Shown here in pieces: positions 51,102 to 60,595 of a stretch of DNA of 64,000 nucleotides. The stretch comes from G963676095 sp963676095 (GTDB taxonomy: Bacteria; Bacteroidota; Bacteroidia; Bacteroidales; Prolixibacteraceae). The notes under the pieces are model-generated. The model did no database searches. It saw nothing but the letters and a program-made list of their open reading frames with translations, and was not told the origin of the DNA. Made by a program: the position numbers and the translations under genes. The stretch spans positions 3,472,001 to 3,536,000 of the forward strand of contig OY781040.1 of assembly GCA_963676095.1 (NCBI GenBank), written 5' to 3'. Position 1 is the stretch's first letter, and each line of letters opens with the position of its first letter.

Positions 51102-52058
51102 GTGGATCAGCATGTAATAGAGCTTGTCGATCTGACTAAAATGTATGGTTCTTTCACTGCTGTTGACCACCTGACGCTGTCAATCCGGAAAAGCGAGATC
51201 TTTGGACTTCTTGGCCCGAACGGAGCCGGGAAATCGACAACGATCCTGATGATGCTCGGTTTGACAGAACCAACTTCCGGTTTGGTAACCGTTTGCGGAA
51301 TCAATTCTACGGTAAACCCGATCGATGTGAAGCGAAGGGTGGGTTATCTTCCTGAAGACGTGGGTTTTTATGAGGACCGAACGGGGTTGGAGAACCTGGT
51401 TTATACAGCAAGGCTTAACAAGGTCCCCGGAAAAGAGGCCGAAGAAAAAGCAAAAGGGTTACTCGAACGGGTCGGGCTTTCGGATCAGCTTAAAAAGAAA
51501 ACCGGAAAGTACTCCCGGGGTATGCGTCAGCGCCTTGGGCTTGCTGATGTCTTGATTAAAAATCCGGAAGTGATTATTCTTGACGAACCAACATCCGGGA
51601 TTGACCCTCGCGGGGTAAGAGAATTTCTGGAGCTGATAGTTCAGTTAAGCAGGGAAGAAGGAATTACGGTCCTGTTTTCTTCTCATAACCTTCATCAGGT
51701 ACAGCAGGTGTGCGACCGTGTCGCTTTGTTTGTAGAGGGGAAAGTGATTGCCGAAGGAGATATTCAGAGCCTTTCTCAGAAATTGTTCGCCAGTGAGCCT
51801 TTTGTTATTGAAGCCGGAGTATCTGCTGCAGATGCTGAATTAATCCGCATGGAAGGTGAATTTAAGGATATTGACGGAGTGATGAACATTAGCCGCAAAG
51901 ACAATATGTTTTATATTGGATGTTCCAGTGACGTTACGGCAGATATTGCAAGGAAAATAGTCGGTTCAGGTGCCGGGTTGAATTACCTCCACCGGAAGGA
52001 ATATGGGCTTGATGATATTTATAACCGTTATTTTGAAGGAGGCGTAAATCATGGTTGA
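51102..52058 (+). CDS. ABC transporter ATPase (ABC-2 type)
   Basis: A 318-aa ATPase. Walker A is LGPNGAGKST, the Q-loop region is YLPEDVGFYEDRTGLENL, the signature is KYSRGMRQRLGLADVL, Walker B is EVIILDEPTSGID, and the switch histidine is in LFSSHNLHQVQ. It begins with GTG at 51102, 5 bases after AGGAGG (51091-51096), which lies in the end of the NEW3 gene; GTG at 51096 overlapping the stop is an alternative. It energises the permease encoded next, whose gene it overlaps by 8 bp. The C-terminal extension (about 220-318) resembles the NosF/GldA-like group. Confidence 0.93.
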   Translation: MDQHVIELVDLTKMYGSFTAVDHLTLSIRKSEIFGLLGPNGAGKSTTILMMLGLTEPTSGLVTVCGINSTVNPIDVKRRVGYLPEDVGFYEDRTGLENLVYTARLNKVPGKEAEEKAKGLLERVGLSDQLKKKTGKYSRGMRQRLGLADVLIKNPEVIILDEPTSGIDPRGVREFLELIVQLSREEGITVLFSSHNLHQVQQVCDRVALFVEGKVIAEGDIQSLSQKLFASEPFVIEAGVSAADAELIRMEGEFKDIDGVMNISRKDNMFYIGCSSDVTADIARKIVGSGAGLNYLHRKEYGLDDIYNRYFEGGVNHG

Positions 52059-53082
52059 TATTAAAAATGATAAATCAGGAGAACGTTCTTCCGGAGGATT
52101 CAGGATCTGGCCCCGCTTCCGAAAAGAGAATGATATTATGCATCCTTTTTGGGTGATCGTGAATAAGGAAATCTCCGATCAGGTAAGAAGCTGGCGTTTC
52201 AACATCCTGATCGGGATTATTATTCTGACCTGCATGGGGTCGTTGTACACGGCCCTGACAAATATTGGCAGTGCTATAAAACCGAACGATCCTGACGGGG
52301 CTTTCTTGTTCCTGAAGTTGTTTACAGTATCTGACGGGACATTGCCTTCTTTTTTCGTGTTTATTAGCTTTCTGGGGCCTTTGCTGGGGATTAGCCTGGG
52401 ATTTGATGCTATTAATTCGGAGCAGAATAAAGGGACTTTAAGCCGGGTTATGGCCCAGCCTATTCATCGGGACAGCCTGATCAACGCCAAATTTGTAGCT
52501 GCACTGACCGTTATCAGTGTCCTGTTTTTTGCACTGGGCTTCCTGGTAATGGGACTGGGGTTGATTATAATTGGTATTCCGCCGACGGCCCAGGAGTTCT
52601 TGCGAATTGTTTTCTTTATCCTGCTCAGTATATTTTATGTTGCCTTCTGGCTAAACCTTTCGATCTTGTTCTCGGTCCGGTTCAGGCAGGCTGCCACTTC
52701 CGCATTGTCAGGGATTGCTGTCTGGCTGTTTTTTACGATTTTCTATGGAATGATCATCAATATTATAGCCAAAGCGACAATGCCTTCGAGGATGGCCTCG
52801 CCGCACCACATCCTGGCGCATGAAAGGTTTATCCTCGACCTGATGCGGATTTCGCCAAGCCAGTTGTTTAGTGAGGCAACTACGACTTTGCTGATGCCGT
52901 CGGTTCGCAGCCTGGGCCCTTTAACAATGGAGCAAATTAAGGGTGCCATTCCCAGCCCGCTGCCGCTTGGACAAAGCCTGTTGCTTGTCTGGCCACAATT
53001 GACGGGCCTTATTGCTGCAACAGTGATTTGTTTTGCATTGTCGTATGTCCTCTTCATGAGAAGAGAAATCCGGGCAAGGTAG
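52051..53082 (+). CDS. ABC-2 type permease
   Basis: A 343-aa inner-membrane protein with about six TM helices. The first is near residues 50-70 (FNILIGIIILTCMGSLYTAL). SEQNKGTLSRVMAQPIHRDSLINAKF is the characteristic cytoplasmic segment of NosY/GldF-like ABC-2 permeases. A GAAGGAGG site (52035-52042) lies 8 bases before the ATG. It overlaps the ATPase gene by 8 bp, so the two are translationally coupled. It forms a three-gene NEW3/ATPase/permease exporter. The substrate is unknown. Confidence 0.9.
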   Translation: MVDIKNDKSGERSSGGFRIWPRFRKENDIMHPFWVIVNKEISDQVRSWRFNILIGIIILTCMGSLYTALTNIGSAIKPNDPDGAFLFLKLFTVSDGTLPSFFVFISFLGPLLGISLGFDAINSEQNKGTLSRVMAQPIHRDSLINAKFVAALTVISVLFFALGFLVMGLGLIIIGIPPTAQEFLRIVFFILLSIFYVAFWLNLSILFSVRFRQAATSALSGIAVWLFFTIFYGMIINIIAKATMPSRMASPHHILAHERFILDLMRISPSQLFSEATTTLLMPSVRSLGPLTMEQIKGAIPSPLPLGQSLLLVWPQLTGLIAATVICFALSYVLFMRREIRAR

Positions 53083-53193
53083 AAAATTTACTATTTATAA
53101 TGATTTGGTAATTAGGGAATTTTATTTTTTTTTGACTGTTGTGTTATCCCGGATATTACCAAGATTTGATTTTTATTGAGATTCGAAGGATTG

Positions 53194-53260
53194 AAGATCC
53201 CTCCGCGAAGTTTTCCCGATGAGCAGAAATACTTGTCGATATTAGCTCCGGAGGGATTTT
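53194..53260 (+). terminator. Candidate terminator of the NEW3/ABC operon
   Basis: AAGATCCCTCCG (53194-53205) pairs with CGGAGGGATTTT (53249-53260), with one G-U pair, followed by TT and A/T-rich sequence. The loop is long (43 nt), so the assignment is tentative. It lies 112 bp after the permease stop. Confidence 0.4.
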
Positions 53261-53424
53261 TTATATTATTTTCTTTGCATAAATAATTTGCATGCCGATT
53301 GAGTTGCCTCAAAATTTTCCATGGTTTTGTCTTATGGATGAACGAAGAGATTAGATGGTCGCGGGTGTATTTATTTTGGATTTCCTTTGGATTATTAACT
53401 TGCCTTCAGTATAAAGATGAAGTT

Positions 53425-53502
53425 TGATGCGCATCAGATAAAAATATCTTCCGTGAAAGTGAATAAGTTGATGCGCATCAGTTGATAGTTTGATGCGCAT
53501 TA
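53425..53502. repeat. Array of three TGATGCGCATCA palindromes
   Basis: TGATGCGCATCA occurs at 53425-53436 and 53469-53480, and TGATGCGCATTA at 53491-53502. Spacings are 44 and 22 bp, multiples of two helical turns. A partial fourth copy (TGAGCATCA) begins at 53518. They lie 243-320 bp before the PUL3 sigma gene. Confidence 0.85.
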
Positions 53503-53744
53503 AATTTCAAGATTACTTGAGCATCAGGATCAAAATACAGGTAAGCGGCTAATCAGTTAGAAAGACATGTGCGTATCGTGTTGATTATTCTGGTGCTGTA
53601 TAAATACAGATCGGGTGTGCTATTCTCTTTATCTGTTGTCCCTGTTTACAGGATCGTTTAATTGTGTCTTCAAAAAAATCAGTTCATCCGTTTCTATGAA
53701 TATGTTCTTTTTAATAAATTGCGCGTTCTGACGGAACCTGATGA

Positions 53745-54338
53745 ATGATTGACCCGGCATTAAATATGAAATTAAGGGATGGAGATCCTGCTGGATACGA
53801 AAAACTTTATTCCCTGACATCAGTCAGATTGAAGAATTATTGTAAATTGTTTCTAAAGGATGTAGTCCTGATCGAAGATATTGTGCAGGGAGCTTATGTA
53901 CGCTTGTGGGAGAGGCACAGCCTGATCCGTCCTGAAAAGTCGGTCGAGAGTTTGCTCTTCACGGTTGTCCGGAACCAGTGCCTGAATTATTTGCGGGATG
54001 AGAAACTGTCATCAGGAAATATCTCAATAGACAAAAGCGAATGGAGCGATTTACAGCATTTGTACCAGATCGATTTTTCCGGTGTGGAAGAAAAAAATTT
54101 GGAAGAACAGTTGTTTGATGCGCTGAAGGATGCTATTTCAAAATTACCGGAAAGACAAAGCCAAATCCTGGTCCGGTGCAAGATAAATGGTGAGAAACAA
54201 CAAAAAGTAGCCAATGAGATGGGAATATCGCTGAAAGCTGTCGAAAAAAGCCTGGCTGTCTCAAAACAGAAGCTGAGGGAAATCCTGACTGCCCAATTCC
54301 CGGAACTTGTCATCCTGATATCGTTCCTTCTGAGATAA
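53745..54338 (+). CDS. ECF RNA polymerase sigma factor (PUL3)
   Basis: A 197-aa ECF sigma. Region 2 is GYEKLYSLTSVRLKNYCKLF and VLIEDIVQGAYVRLWERH, with LLFTVVRNQCLNYLRDEK. Region 4 is LPERQSQILVRCKINGEKQQKVANEMGISLKAVEKSLAVSKQKL. The start is an ATG at 53745. It heads the third sigma/FecR/susC/susD set; its FecR partner gene is 85 bp downstream. Confidence 0.92.
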   Translation: MIDPALNMKLRDGDPAGYEKLYSLTSVRLKNYCKLFLKDVVLIEDIVQGAYVRLWERHSLIRPEKSVESLLFTVVRNQCLNYLRDEKLSSGNISIDKSEWSDLQHLYQIDFSGVEEKNLEEQLFDALKDAISKLPERQSQILVRCKINGEKQQKVANEMGISLKAVEKSLAVSKQKLREILTAQFPELVILISFLLR

Positions 54339-54423
54339 AAGGGAATAAAAGGAAATAATTTTTTTCTGCCAGCCGGTAGGGATTTTCGTTTTTTCGTGTA
54401 TCAATAACGAAAATTATCCCGGT

Positions 54424-55413
54424 ATGGAAAATAAAATTCAGCAATACCTTGAAGGCAAATTGTCCAGACAGGAACAGCACCTGTTGCTTCAATGGATCAG
54501 GAAGGAACAGAATCGTGAAATTTTTGAGTCGGTAAAAAAAGAGTGGTGGAAAACTAAATCTTCCGTTCCGGAAAAGGATGTTCCTGATTTCGGACAAAAC
54601 CGGCTTTCTGAAAGACTGAAAGAAAAGAAACAGTATGAACGGGTACGGCGGTATCTGACGGGTTATAAGTATGCAGCTATTTTCCTGTTAATAATCAGTT
54701 TGTCCGGAGGCCTGTTTCTGGTACATTCCTTCCTCGTCCCTTCATCTTCAGAGCTGAAATTTAGCGAGATCCATACCGGTGCGGGACAGGTTTCCGGTAT
54801 GACGCTGCCTGATGGCTCGATAGTCTGGATCAATTCCGGTACCAGGCTCATTTATAATAATCAGTACGGAATCAGCAACAGGGATATAAAAGTTGACGGA
54901 GAGGCCTACTTTTCTGTCAGCAAAAATAAAAAGCTTCCTTTTATTGTGGATATAGGCCTGTTAACTATTGAAGTTACAGGCACTCAGTTTGAAGTCTCGA
55001 ATTATGAAGATTCGAATACGGCTAAAGTTGTCCTTGAGCAGGGTTCAGTAAATATTCATGCCAAAAACAATAAACTTTTTATGCAGTTATCCCCTGACGA
55101 AATGGCCAGTTTTAATAAAAAGACAATGACAATTGAAAAAACGAAAGTGAACCCGGAATACTATACGTCGTGGAGGAGTGGGGTGATGCATGTTTTTGAG
55201 TTGCCGTTGAATCAGGTGGTGTTGAAGCTGGAGAAAAGGTATAACCAGAAATTTAAAGTTGATCCGGCAATTAAGGACCTCCCGTTTACATTCAGTATAG
55301 AAACACAGTCGCTTCCGGAAGTATTGTACCTGCTTGAACGGATAGCTCCTGTGAAGGCGGTCCAACAAGGAGATATCATCGAACTAAAGTATAATCCTAA
55401 AGATATCCATTAA
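54424..55413 (+). CDS. FecR-type anti-sigma factor (PUL3)
   Basis: A 329-aa anti-sigma factor. It has a cytoplasmic start (1-77), a TM (about 82-101, YAAIFLLIISLSGGLFLV), and a FecR domain (HTGAGQVSGMTLPDGSIVWINSGTRLIYN, DGEAYFSV, VTGTQFEVSNY). DUF4974 follows (FELPLNQVVLKLEKRYNQKFKV). It has the usual role of holding the PUL3 sigma factor. The susC gene follows after a leader with a perfect hairpin. Confidence 0.92.
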   Translation: MENKIQQYLEGKLSRQEQHLLLQWIRKEQNREIFESVKKEWWKTKSSVPEKDVPDFGQNRLSERLKEKKQYERVRRYLTGYKYAAIFLLIISLSGGLFLVHSFLVPSSSELKFSEIHTGAGQVSGMTLPDGSIVWINSGTRLIYNNQYGISNRDIKVDGEAYFSVSKNKKLPFIVDIGLLTIEVTGTQFEVSNYEDSNTAKVVLEQGSVNIHAKNNKLFMQLSPDEMASFNKKTMTIEKTKVNPEYYTSWRSGVMHVFELPLNQVVLKLEKRYNQKFKVDPAIKDLPFTFSIETQSLPEVLYLLERIAPVKAVQQGDIIELKYNPKDIH

Positions 55414-55417
55414 AAAA

Positions 55418-55445
55418 ACAGGAAAGTGAGACAACACTTTCCTGT
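55418..55445 (+). promoter_or_regulatory. Hairpin between fecR and susC (PUL3)
   Basis: ACAGGAAAGTG (55418-55428) pairs perfectly with CACTTTCCTGT (55435-55445) around AGACAA. It begins five bases after the fecR stop. It has an upstream A-run but no T-run after it, so it may be a leader structure or an inefficient terminator. It does not share sequence with the PUL1/PUL2 leaders. Confidence 0.5.
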
Positions 55446-55504
55446 GGTTAACATGTCATCGGCAAATGACAAATTTAAAAACCTTTTAAAATCAGAGCTA
55501 AATT

Positions 55505-58500
55505 ATGAAAAAAAAACTAAGTGTGAAGGGAATGTTTTACCCTTTTGTAAAAACTCAAACAGGAAGAATTATGCGACTTTCGTTTCTTTTTGTCTTGCTG
55601 GGGCTGATGCAGGTGACTGCCAGTTCGTACAGCCAGGTCACTAAACTAAACTTCGATTTTCAGAATGTCAGGGTAAAGGAAGTGTTACAGTCCATAGAGG
55701 AAAACAGTAGATACAGGTTTGCCTACAGTTCCGAATTTATTGATCTTGACCGGAAAGTAAATATTTCGGTTCACGATCAGGACATCGATGAAATTCTTCA
55801 GACATTGTTTTCCGGGACAAATATCAGGTATGAGATTGATGACCGGATGATCATGCTTTATGTTCAGGGGGAAAAGGGAATCGCCCAGCAGCGGAGAACT
55901 GTCAGAGGAACGGTTACCAACAAGCAAAAAGAACCTGTTCCCGGGGTAACAGTCCTGGTAAAAGGAACAAATACCGGGACAATAACTGATTCTGAAGGAA
56001 AATATTCGGTACAGGTCAATCCGGATCAGGTCCTGGTTTTTTCATTCGTGGGAATGAAGACCCGTGAGGTCCCGGTCGGTAACAGTGCCCTGGTCAACAT
56101 TGAGATGGATGAAGAAGCCATTGGACTTGAGGAAGTCGTGGCTATTGGTTACGGTGTCCAGCGGAAAAGTGATTTAACGGGGGCTACCAACCGATTGACA
56201 GAAGACGATATGAATAAAAGTATTGCTACGTCTCCGATTGAGATGATGCAAGGGCGTATATCAGGGGTCAATATTATTCAAAATAGTGGGGAACCCGGAT
56301 CCGGAATGTCTGTTCAGGTTCGTGGTTCAAATTCGATCCGGTCAGGGCAGGACCCGCTTTATGTCATTGATGGGATCCCGCTCGATAATGCTGACCTTAC
56401 GCCAGATGGAGCTACTGCAACAGGTGTTAATCAATCAGCAAATAAAAATCCAATTACATTTCTGAACCCTGATGATATTGAATCGATCGATGTTTTAAAA
56501 GATGCCTCGGCTACTGCTATTTATGGAGCCAGGGGGGCCAATGGTGTCGTGATTATCACGACTAAAAAGGGAAAGTCCGGCCAGGGAACCATTTCCTACA
56601 ATGGATATGTCGGGGTCTCCACAATCAGGAAGAAGATGGATCTTTTGTCTGCCAGTGAGTTCCGGTCTTATGTGGATGAAGATGGAAGTTCCCTTCTTGA
56701 TGAGGGAGCAAGTATCGATTGGCAGGATGAGATATTCAGGCCGGCAGTTACCTGGAACCATGATTTTTCCTTTAGTGGTGGGACTGATAGTCATACGTAT
56801 CGTTTATCGTTAGGTGTTGTTAATGAGGAAGGCATTGTTGAGACCACAGATATGGAGAAAATAAACGGGAAAGCCATGTTTACCCAAAAAGCATTTGATG
56901 GACGTTTAAATCTGACCGGAAGTTTAATCGCTTCGCATATTAAGGACCGCCGGGCGATGATCGGAGAGACAGGAGGTTCTGAAGGAGATGTGATCCTGAC
57001 TGCGCTGAAGCTAAACCCCACTTATCCTATCTATAATGATGATGGTTCGTATTTTCAGTATTCAACAACTCAGCGTAATCCGGTTGCCATGTTGAACTTA
57101 ACGAATGATATTACAAGTACCGACAGAATTATCGGGAATATTTCAGCTGAACTTGAACTTCTGAAAAATTTGAAATATAAATTGAATATAGGTTTAGACC
57201 GTACTGTCGCCGAAAGAAAGGTGAACCAGGATAATGAACTGAGCTATCTGGGAAATGGAGGAGAAGCCGATATTAATTCCATATCTGCTGATAACAAACT
57301 GATTGAAAATTATATAACATATGAAAAAAAAATAGGGAAAGAACATCGGTTTAATTTTCTGCTTGGATTTTCTTATCAATCGTTTAAAACTTCAGGTAGT
57401 TACCTGTCTGTCGACGGATTTGATGATGAGGATGGTATTTTATATACAAATAATCTTCAGTATGGCGATTTTTCCAGTGCTACGGCTGATTCATATGCAG
57501 AAGAGAGTGAATTACAATCTTTTTTTGGTAGAATAAATTACAATTATAAAGAGAAATATCTTTTTACTTTTACGGGGAGGGATGATGGTTCTTCTAAGTT
57601 TGGTGAAAATAATAAATATGGATTTTTCCCTTCCTGCGCTTTTGCATGGAGAGCCTCCGAGGAAGATTTTATAAAGGCATGGAATATTTTTAGCAATCTG
57701 AAATTCAGATTGGGATGGGGAATTACGGGAAACCAGGAAATCCCGAATAAGATCTCCTTAATGTCTGTTGGAACATCTACTGATGCAAATGGCTATTTTG
57801 ATGGGACCTTGTCAACGGGAATTACTTTTGTGAGGGTACCTAATCCCGACATTCAATGGGAGACGACATCTCAGTCCGATTTGGGGATTGATTTTGGGAT
57901 CCTTTCTGATCGCTTGTCGGGGACGATTGATCTTTTTCATAAGAAGACGACCAATGTTCTGTTGGAGCTGACTGCTAAAGCTCCTGCTCCAACAGATTCA
58001 CAGTGGGAGAATGTTCCCGGTCTGAAGATCATCAATAACGGAATAGAAGTCGGTTTGAATGGTTCTATCATAAAAGGAAGAACTCTTTCCTGGGACGCAG
58101 GGCTTAATTTCTCGTCTATCCATAATAATGTTAAGGATTTGCCGGTTACTCTTATTGAAACTGGGGTGGCAAGCGGCCAGGGGCTTTCTGATACACGGGT
58201 TCAGATTATTACAAATAATCAACCTATTGGCACTTTTTATGGGCGTGTTTTTCAGGGGTTTGACGAGGATGGAATGTCTGTTTACAAAACAGATGAAGAA
58301 GGAGATGAGGTTTACGAATATTTAGGGACGGCCTTACCCGATTTTACCTATAGCTTTACGACGAAATTGAAATTCCGGAATATTGATTTTAGTATGTTTT
58401 GGTACGGTTCGGAAGGGAATAAGGTATATAATAATACGGCCAATGCGTTGTTCTATAAAGCGGCCCTTGCAAATGGATCAAATGTTACCAGGGAAGTTGC

Positions 58501-58804
58501 AAATTCAGGAGAATCAGAATCAAATTCAACAGGATTTTCTTCCAGGTATATAGAAGACGGCTCGTTTTTGAGATTGGCTAACCTTACTGTTGGCTATACA
58601 ATTAATACAAAACTGATTCCCTGGTTAAATAAAGCCCGTATTTATGTAACAGGTAATAATTTGTTATTATTTACCAATTATTCCGGATTTGACCCGGAAG
58701 TAAATGTCGATGCAAATGAAAATGATGTGCCTTCGTTGGGCATTGACTATACTTCATACCCTAAATCAAGGACATTTACTTTTGGGGTAAACCTTCAGTT
58801 TTAA
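55505..58804 (+). CDS. SusC-family TonB-dependent outer-membrane transporter with STN domain (PUL3)
   Basis: A 1099-aa SusC. It has a signal segment (about 19-42, VTASSYSQ), STN (LNFDFQNVRVKEVLQSIEENSRYRFAYS), CarboxypepD_reg (VRGTVTNKQKEPVPGVTVLVKG) and a plug (IGYGVQRKSDLTGATNRL, PLYVIDGIPLDNADL, DVLKDASATAIYGARGANG). The barrel ends TFGVNLQF. It imports the PUL3 substrate, presumably an alpha-glucoside, and signals through the PUL3 FecR. Confidence 0.95.
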   Translation: MKKKLSVKGMFYPFVKTQTGRIMRLSFLFVLLGLMQVTASSYSQVTKLNFDFQNVRVKEVLQSIEENSRYRFAYSSEFIDLDRKVNISVHDQDIDEILQTLFSGTNIRYEIDDRMIMLYVQGEKGIAQQRRTVRGTVTNKQKEPVPGVTVLVKGTNTGTITDSEGKYSVQVNPDQVLVFSFVGMKTREVPVGNSALVNIEMDEEAIGLEEVVAIGYGVQRKSDLTGATNRLTEDDMNKSIATSPIEMMQGRISGVNIIQNSGEPGSGMSVQVRGSNSIRSGQDPLYVIDGIPLDNADLTPDGATATGVNQSANKNPITFLNPDDIESIDVLKDASATAIYGARGANGVVIITTKKGKSGQGTISYNGYVGVSTIRKKMDLLSASEFRSYVDEDGSSLLDEGASIDWQDEIFRPAVTWNHDFSFSGGTDSHTYRLSLGVVNEEGIVETTDMEKINGKAMFTQKAFDGRLNLTGSLIASHIKDRRAMIGETGGSEGDVILTALKLNPTYPIYNDDGSYFQYSTTQRNPVAMLNLTNDITSTDRIIGNISAELELLKNLKYKLNIGLDRTVAERKVNQDNELSYLGNGGEADINSISADNKLIENYITYEKKIGKEHRFNFLLGFSYQSFKTSGSYLSVDGFDDEDGILYTNNLQYGDFSSATADSYAEESELQSFFGRINYNYKEKYLFTFTGRDDGSSKFGENNKYGFFPSCAFAWRASEEDFIKAWNIFSNLKFRLGWGITGNQEIPNKISLMSVGTSTDANGYFDGTLSTGITFVRVPNPDIQWETTSQSDLGIDFGILSDRLSGTIDLFHKKTTNVLLELTAKAPAPTDSQWENVPGLKIINNGIEVGLNGSIIKGRTLSWDAGLNFSSIHNNVKDLPVTLIETGVASGQGLSDTRVQIITNNQPIGTFYGRVFQGFDEDGMSVYKTDEEGDEVYEYLGTALPDFTYSFTTKLKFRNIDFSMFWYGSEGNKVYNNTANALFYKAALANGSNVTREVANSGESESNSTGFSSRYIEDGSFLRLANLTVGYTINTKLIPWLNKARIYVTGNNLLLFTNYSGFDPEVNVDANENDVPSLGIDYTSYPKSRTFTFGVNLQF

Positions 58805-58824
58805 TAACCTAAACGCTAAATAAA

Positions 58825-60366
58825 ATGAAACTATATAAATACAAATTAATCGTGTTCCTGCTTTTTTTATTCAATTTAGTAGGATGTACCGATCTGGAAG
58901 AAAATATATTGGACGAACAATTGGGACAGGATCTGGTCTATGATGAAAGTAATATTGAATCATTATTTAATCCTCCTTATGCCAGTCTGAGACATTTATG
59001 TGAATGGTATAGTCATTGGGGACTTCAGGAATTTTGTACTGATGAAGCTGCTATTCCTACCCGGGGAAGTGATTGGTATGACAATGGAAAATATCAGCAA
59101 CTCTATTATCATACCTGGACAGCAGATCATGCTATGTTCGAATCGGTTTGGGAAAATCTGACACAGGGAATTTCCCGGTGTAATACGGCAATATATTATA
59201 TCGGTCTGTTCGATCAAACAGAGACGACAGAGCTTTATATCAAAGAAATACGCTTCCTTCGTGCTTTGTATATGTATTATATTGCTGATAATTTTGGGCA
59301 GGTACCCTTCCGGGAGGCAGATGATCAGGACTATTCAGCAGATCCTGAAGTCATGGACAGGGAAACAGCCATTGCTTTTATTATTAGTGAAATCAAAACG
59401 GTTTTGCCCGGTCTTGAAAGCCGTTCCGAATTGAGTTCCGAGCGGGTTACCAAGGGTGTTGCGTATGCCTTGCTGGCCAAAATTTATTTAAATTATGAGG
59501 TTTATACCGGAGAAACCAAATGGGATGAAACAATAGCATACTGTGATAGTGTAACTAATACCGGGGAGTATGAAATTGCTGATGATTATTGGTCTAATTT
59601 TCAGTGGGATGTTTCCGATCCAGAATCTTTTATTCTGACAATTCCGATGAGTGACCAGGTTGATATGGGAAGTGGTAGTATCTGGATCGAATTTACGTTA
59701 CATTATAACCAAATATTTGGGAATTATACCAGTTTCTGGAATGGAGCATGTACCACATCTACCTTTTTAAATACCTGGGATACGGAGAACGACATACGTT
59801 ATTACGATGACCGTAATCGATCCGAAACAGGGATTAATGAAGGATTTCTGGAAGGGCAGCAATATAGTGTGGACGGGGATGCCCTGACTGATCGCAGTGA
59901 CAATCCTCTGATATTTGTTCCTGAGTTTGACATCGAAAGCTCAGATGAAGTAGCCGGGGTCAGGGTGGTTAAGTTTGCTCCAAACCCTGATACCCAGGAG
60001 GCAGGATCTTATGCGCCTAATGATTATCCTTTATTCCGTATTGCAGATATTTATCTGACCCGGGCAGAGGCAGAACTGAGAAACGGAGATGAATCTGCAG
60101 CTTTGTCAGATATAAATTATATCCGCGGAGAAAGAAGCACTGAGGGAAAAACGTTGCCTCTTTTGACAACTGTTACCTTGGATGATATACTGAATGAGAG
60201 AGGATATGAGCTGTATTGGGAAGGATATCGCAGGCAAGATCTGATTCGCTTCGGTAAGTTCGACTGGTCTGACGATACTCCTGACGATGAATCGTTAACA
60301 TTATTTCCGATCCCGACATCCGCCTTGGATTCCAATGGAAATCTAACACAAAATACAGGATATTAG
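58825..60366 (+). CDS. SusD/RagB-family lipoprotein (PUL3)
   Basis: A 513-aa lipoprotein with lipobox LVGC (Cys about 21). SusD landmarks are IKEIRFLRALYMYYIADNFGQVPFREAD, RIADIYLTRAEAELRNGD and LNERGYELYWEGYRRQDLIRFGKF. It lies 20 bp after susC and is the surface glycan-capturing partner. It is followed by a hairpin and a 229-bp gap before the GH65-type gene. Confidence 0.93.
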   Translation: MKLYKYKLIVFLLFLFNLVGCTDLEENILDEQLGQDLVYDESNIESLFNPPYASLRHLCEWYSHWGLQEFCTDEAAIPTRGSDWYDNGKYQQLYYHTWTADHAMFESVWENLTQGISRCNTAIYYIGLFDQTETTELYIKEIRFLRALYMYYIADNFGQVPFREADDQDYSADPEVMDRETAIAFIISEIKTVLPGLESRSELSSERVTKGVAYALLAKIYLNYEVYTGETKWDETIAYCDSVTNTGEYEIADDYWSNFQWDVSDPESFILTIPMSDQVDMGSGSIWIEFTLHYNQIFGNYTSFWNGACTTSTFLNTWDTENDIRYYDDRNRSETGINEGFLEGQQYSVDGDALTDRSDNPLIFVPEFDIESSDEVAGVRVVKFAPNPDTQEAGSYAPNDYPLFRIADIYLTRAEAELRNGDESAALSDINYIRGERSTEGKTLPLLTTVTLDDILNERGYELYWEGYRRQDLIRFGKFDWSDDTPDDESLTLFPIPTSALDSNGNLTQNTGY

Positions 60367-60381
60367 AGTATTTAATTGAGT

Positions 60382-60411
60382 ATAGCCGTTGCCTGTTCAG
60401 GTAGCGGCTAT
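60382..60411 (+). terminator. Hairpin after susD (PUL3)
   Basis: ATAGCCGTTGCCTG (60382-60395) pairs with CAGGTAGCGGCTAT (60398-60411), two pairs being G-U. There is no T-run after it, so it may be an RNA-stability element that lowers expression of the enzyme gene relative to susCD. Confidence 0.5.
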
Positions 60412-60595
60412 TCGTTCATGCTCCGCCTGTGCTATCTTTTAAAAACATAATATTTCGAATATGAGATAACTGTAGCTGATTTTCGGTTGCATTATTTTAT
60501 GCCTGGTTTTATTATTTCAGAACATACTAATAGTATTTCTGAGTGTATTTTTGTCATAACGATTAAAAACAAAGATTTCCTGATAATTTTTTATT

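Larger units (their letters stand above)
53083..53744. other. Long intergenic region with hairpin and palindrome array (662 bp)
   Basis: The left part holds a long-loop terminator-like hairpin. The middle holds three copies of a 12-bp palindrome, and the right end should carry the promoter of the PUL3 sigma gene. No protein gene is supported; the open frames here are short and atypical. Confidence 0.5.

Noticed and set aside
53425..53530. CRISPR-like array
   Set aside because: The units are only 12 bp, palindromic, and separated by 32 and 10 bp, and no cas gene is near; this is a phased palindrome set, not a CRISPR.
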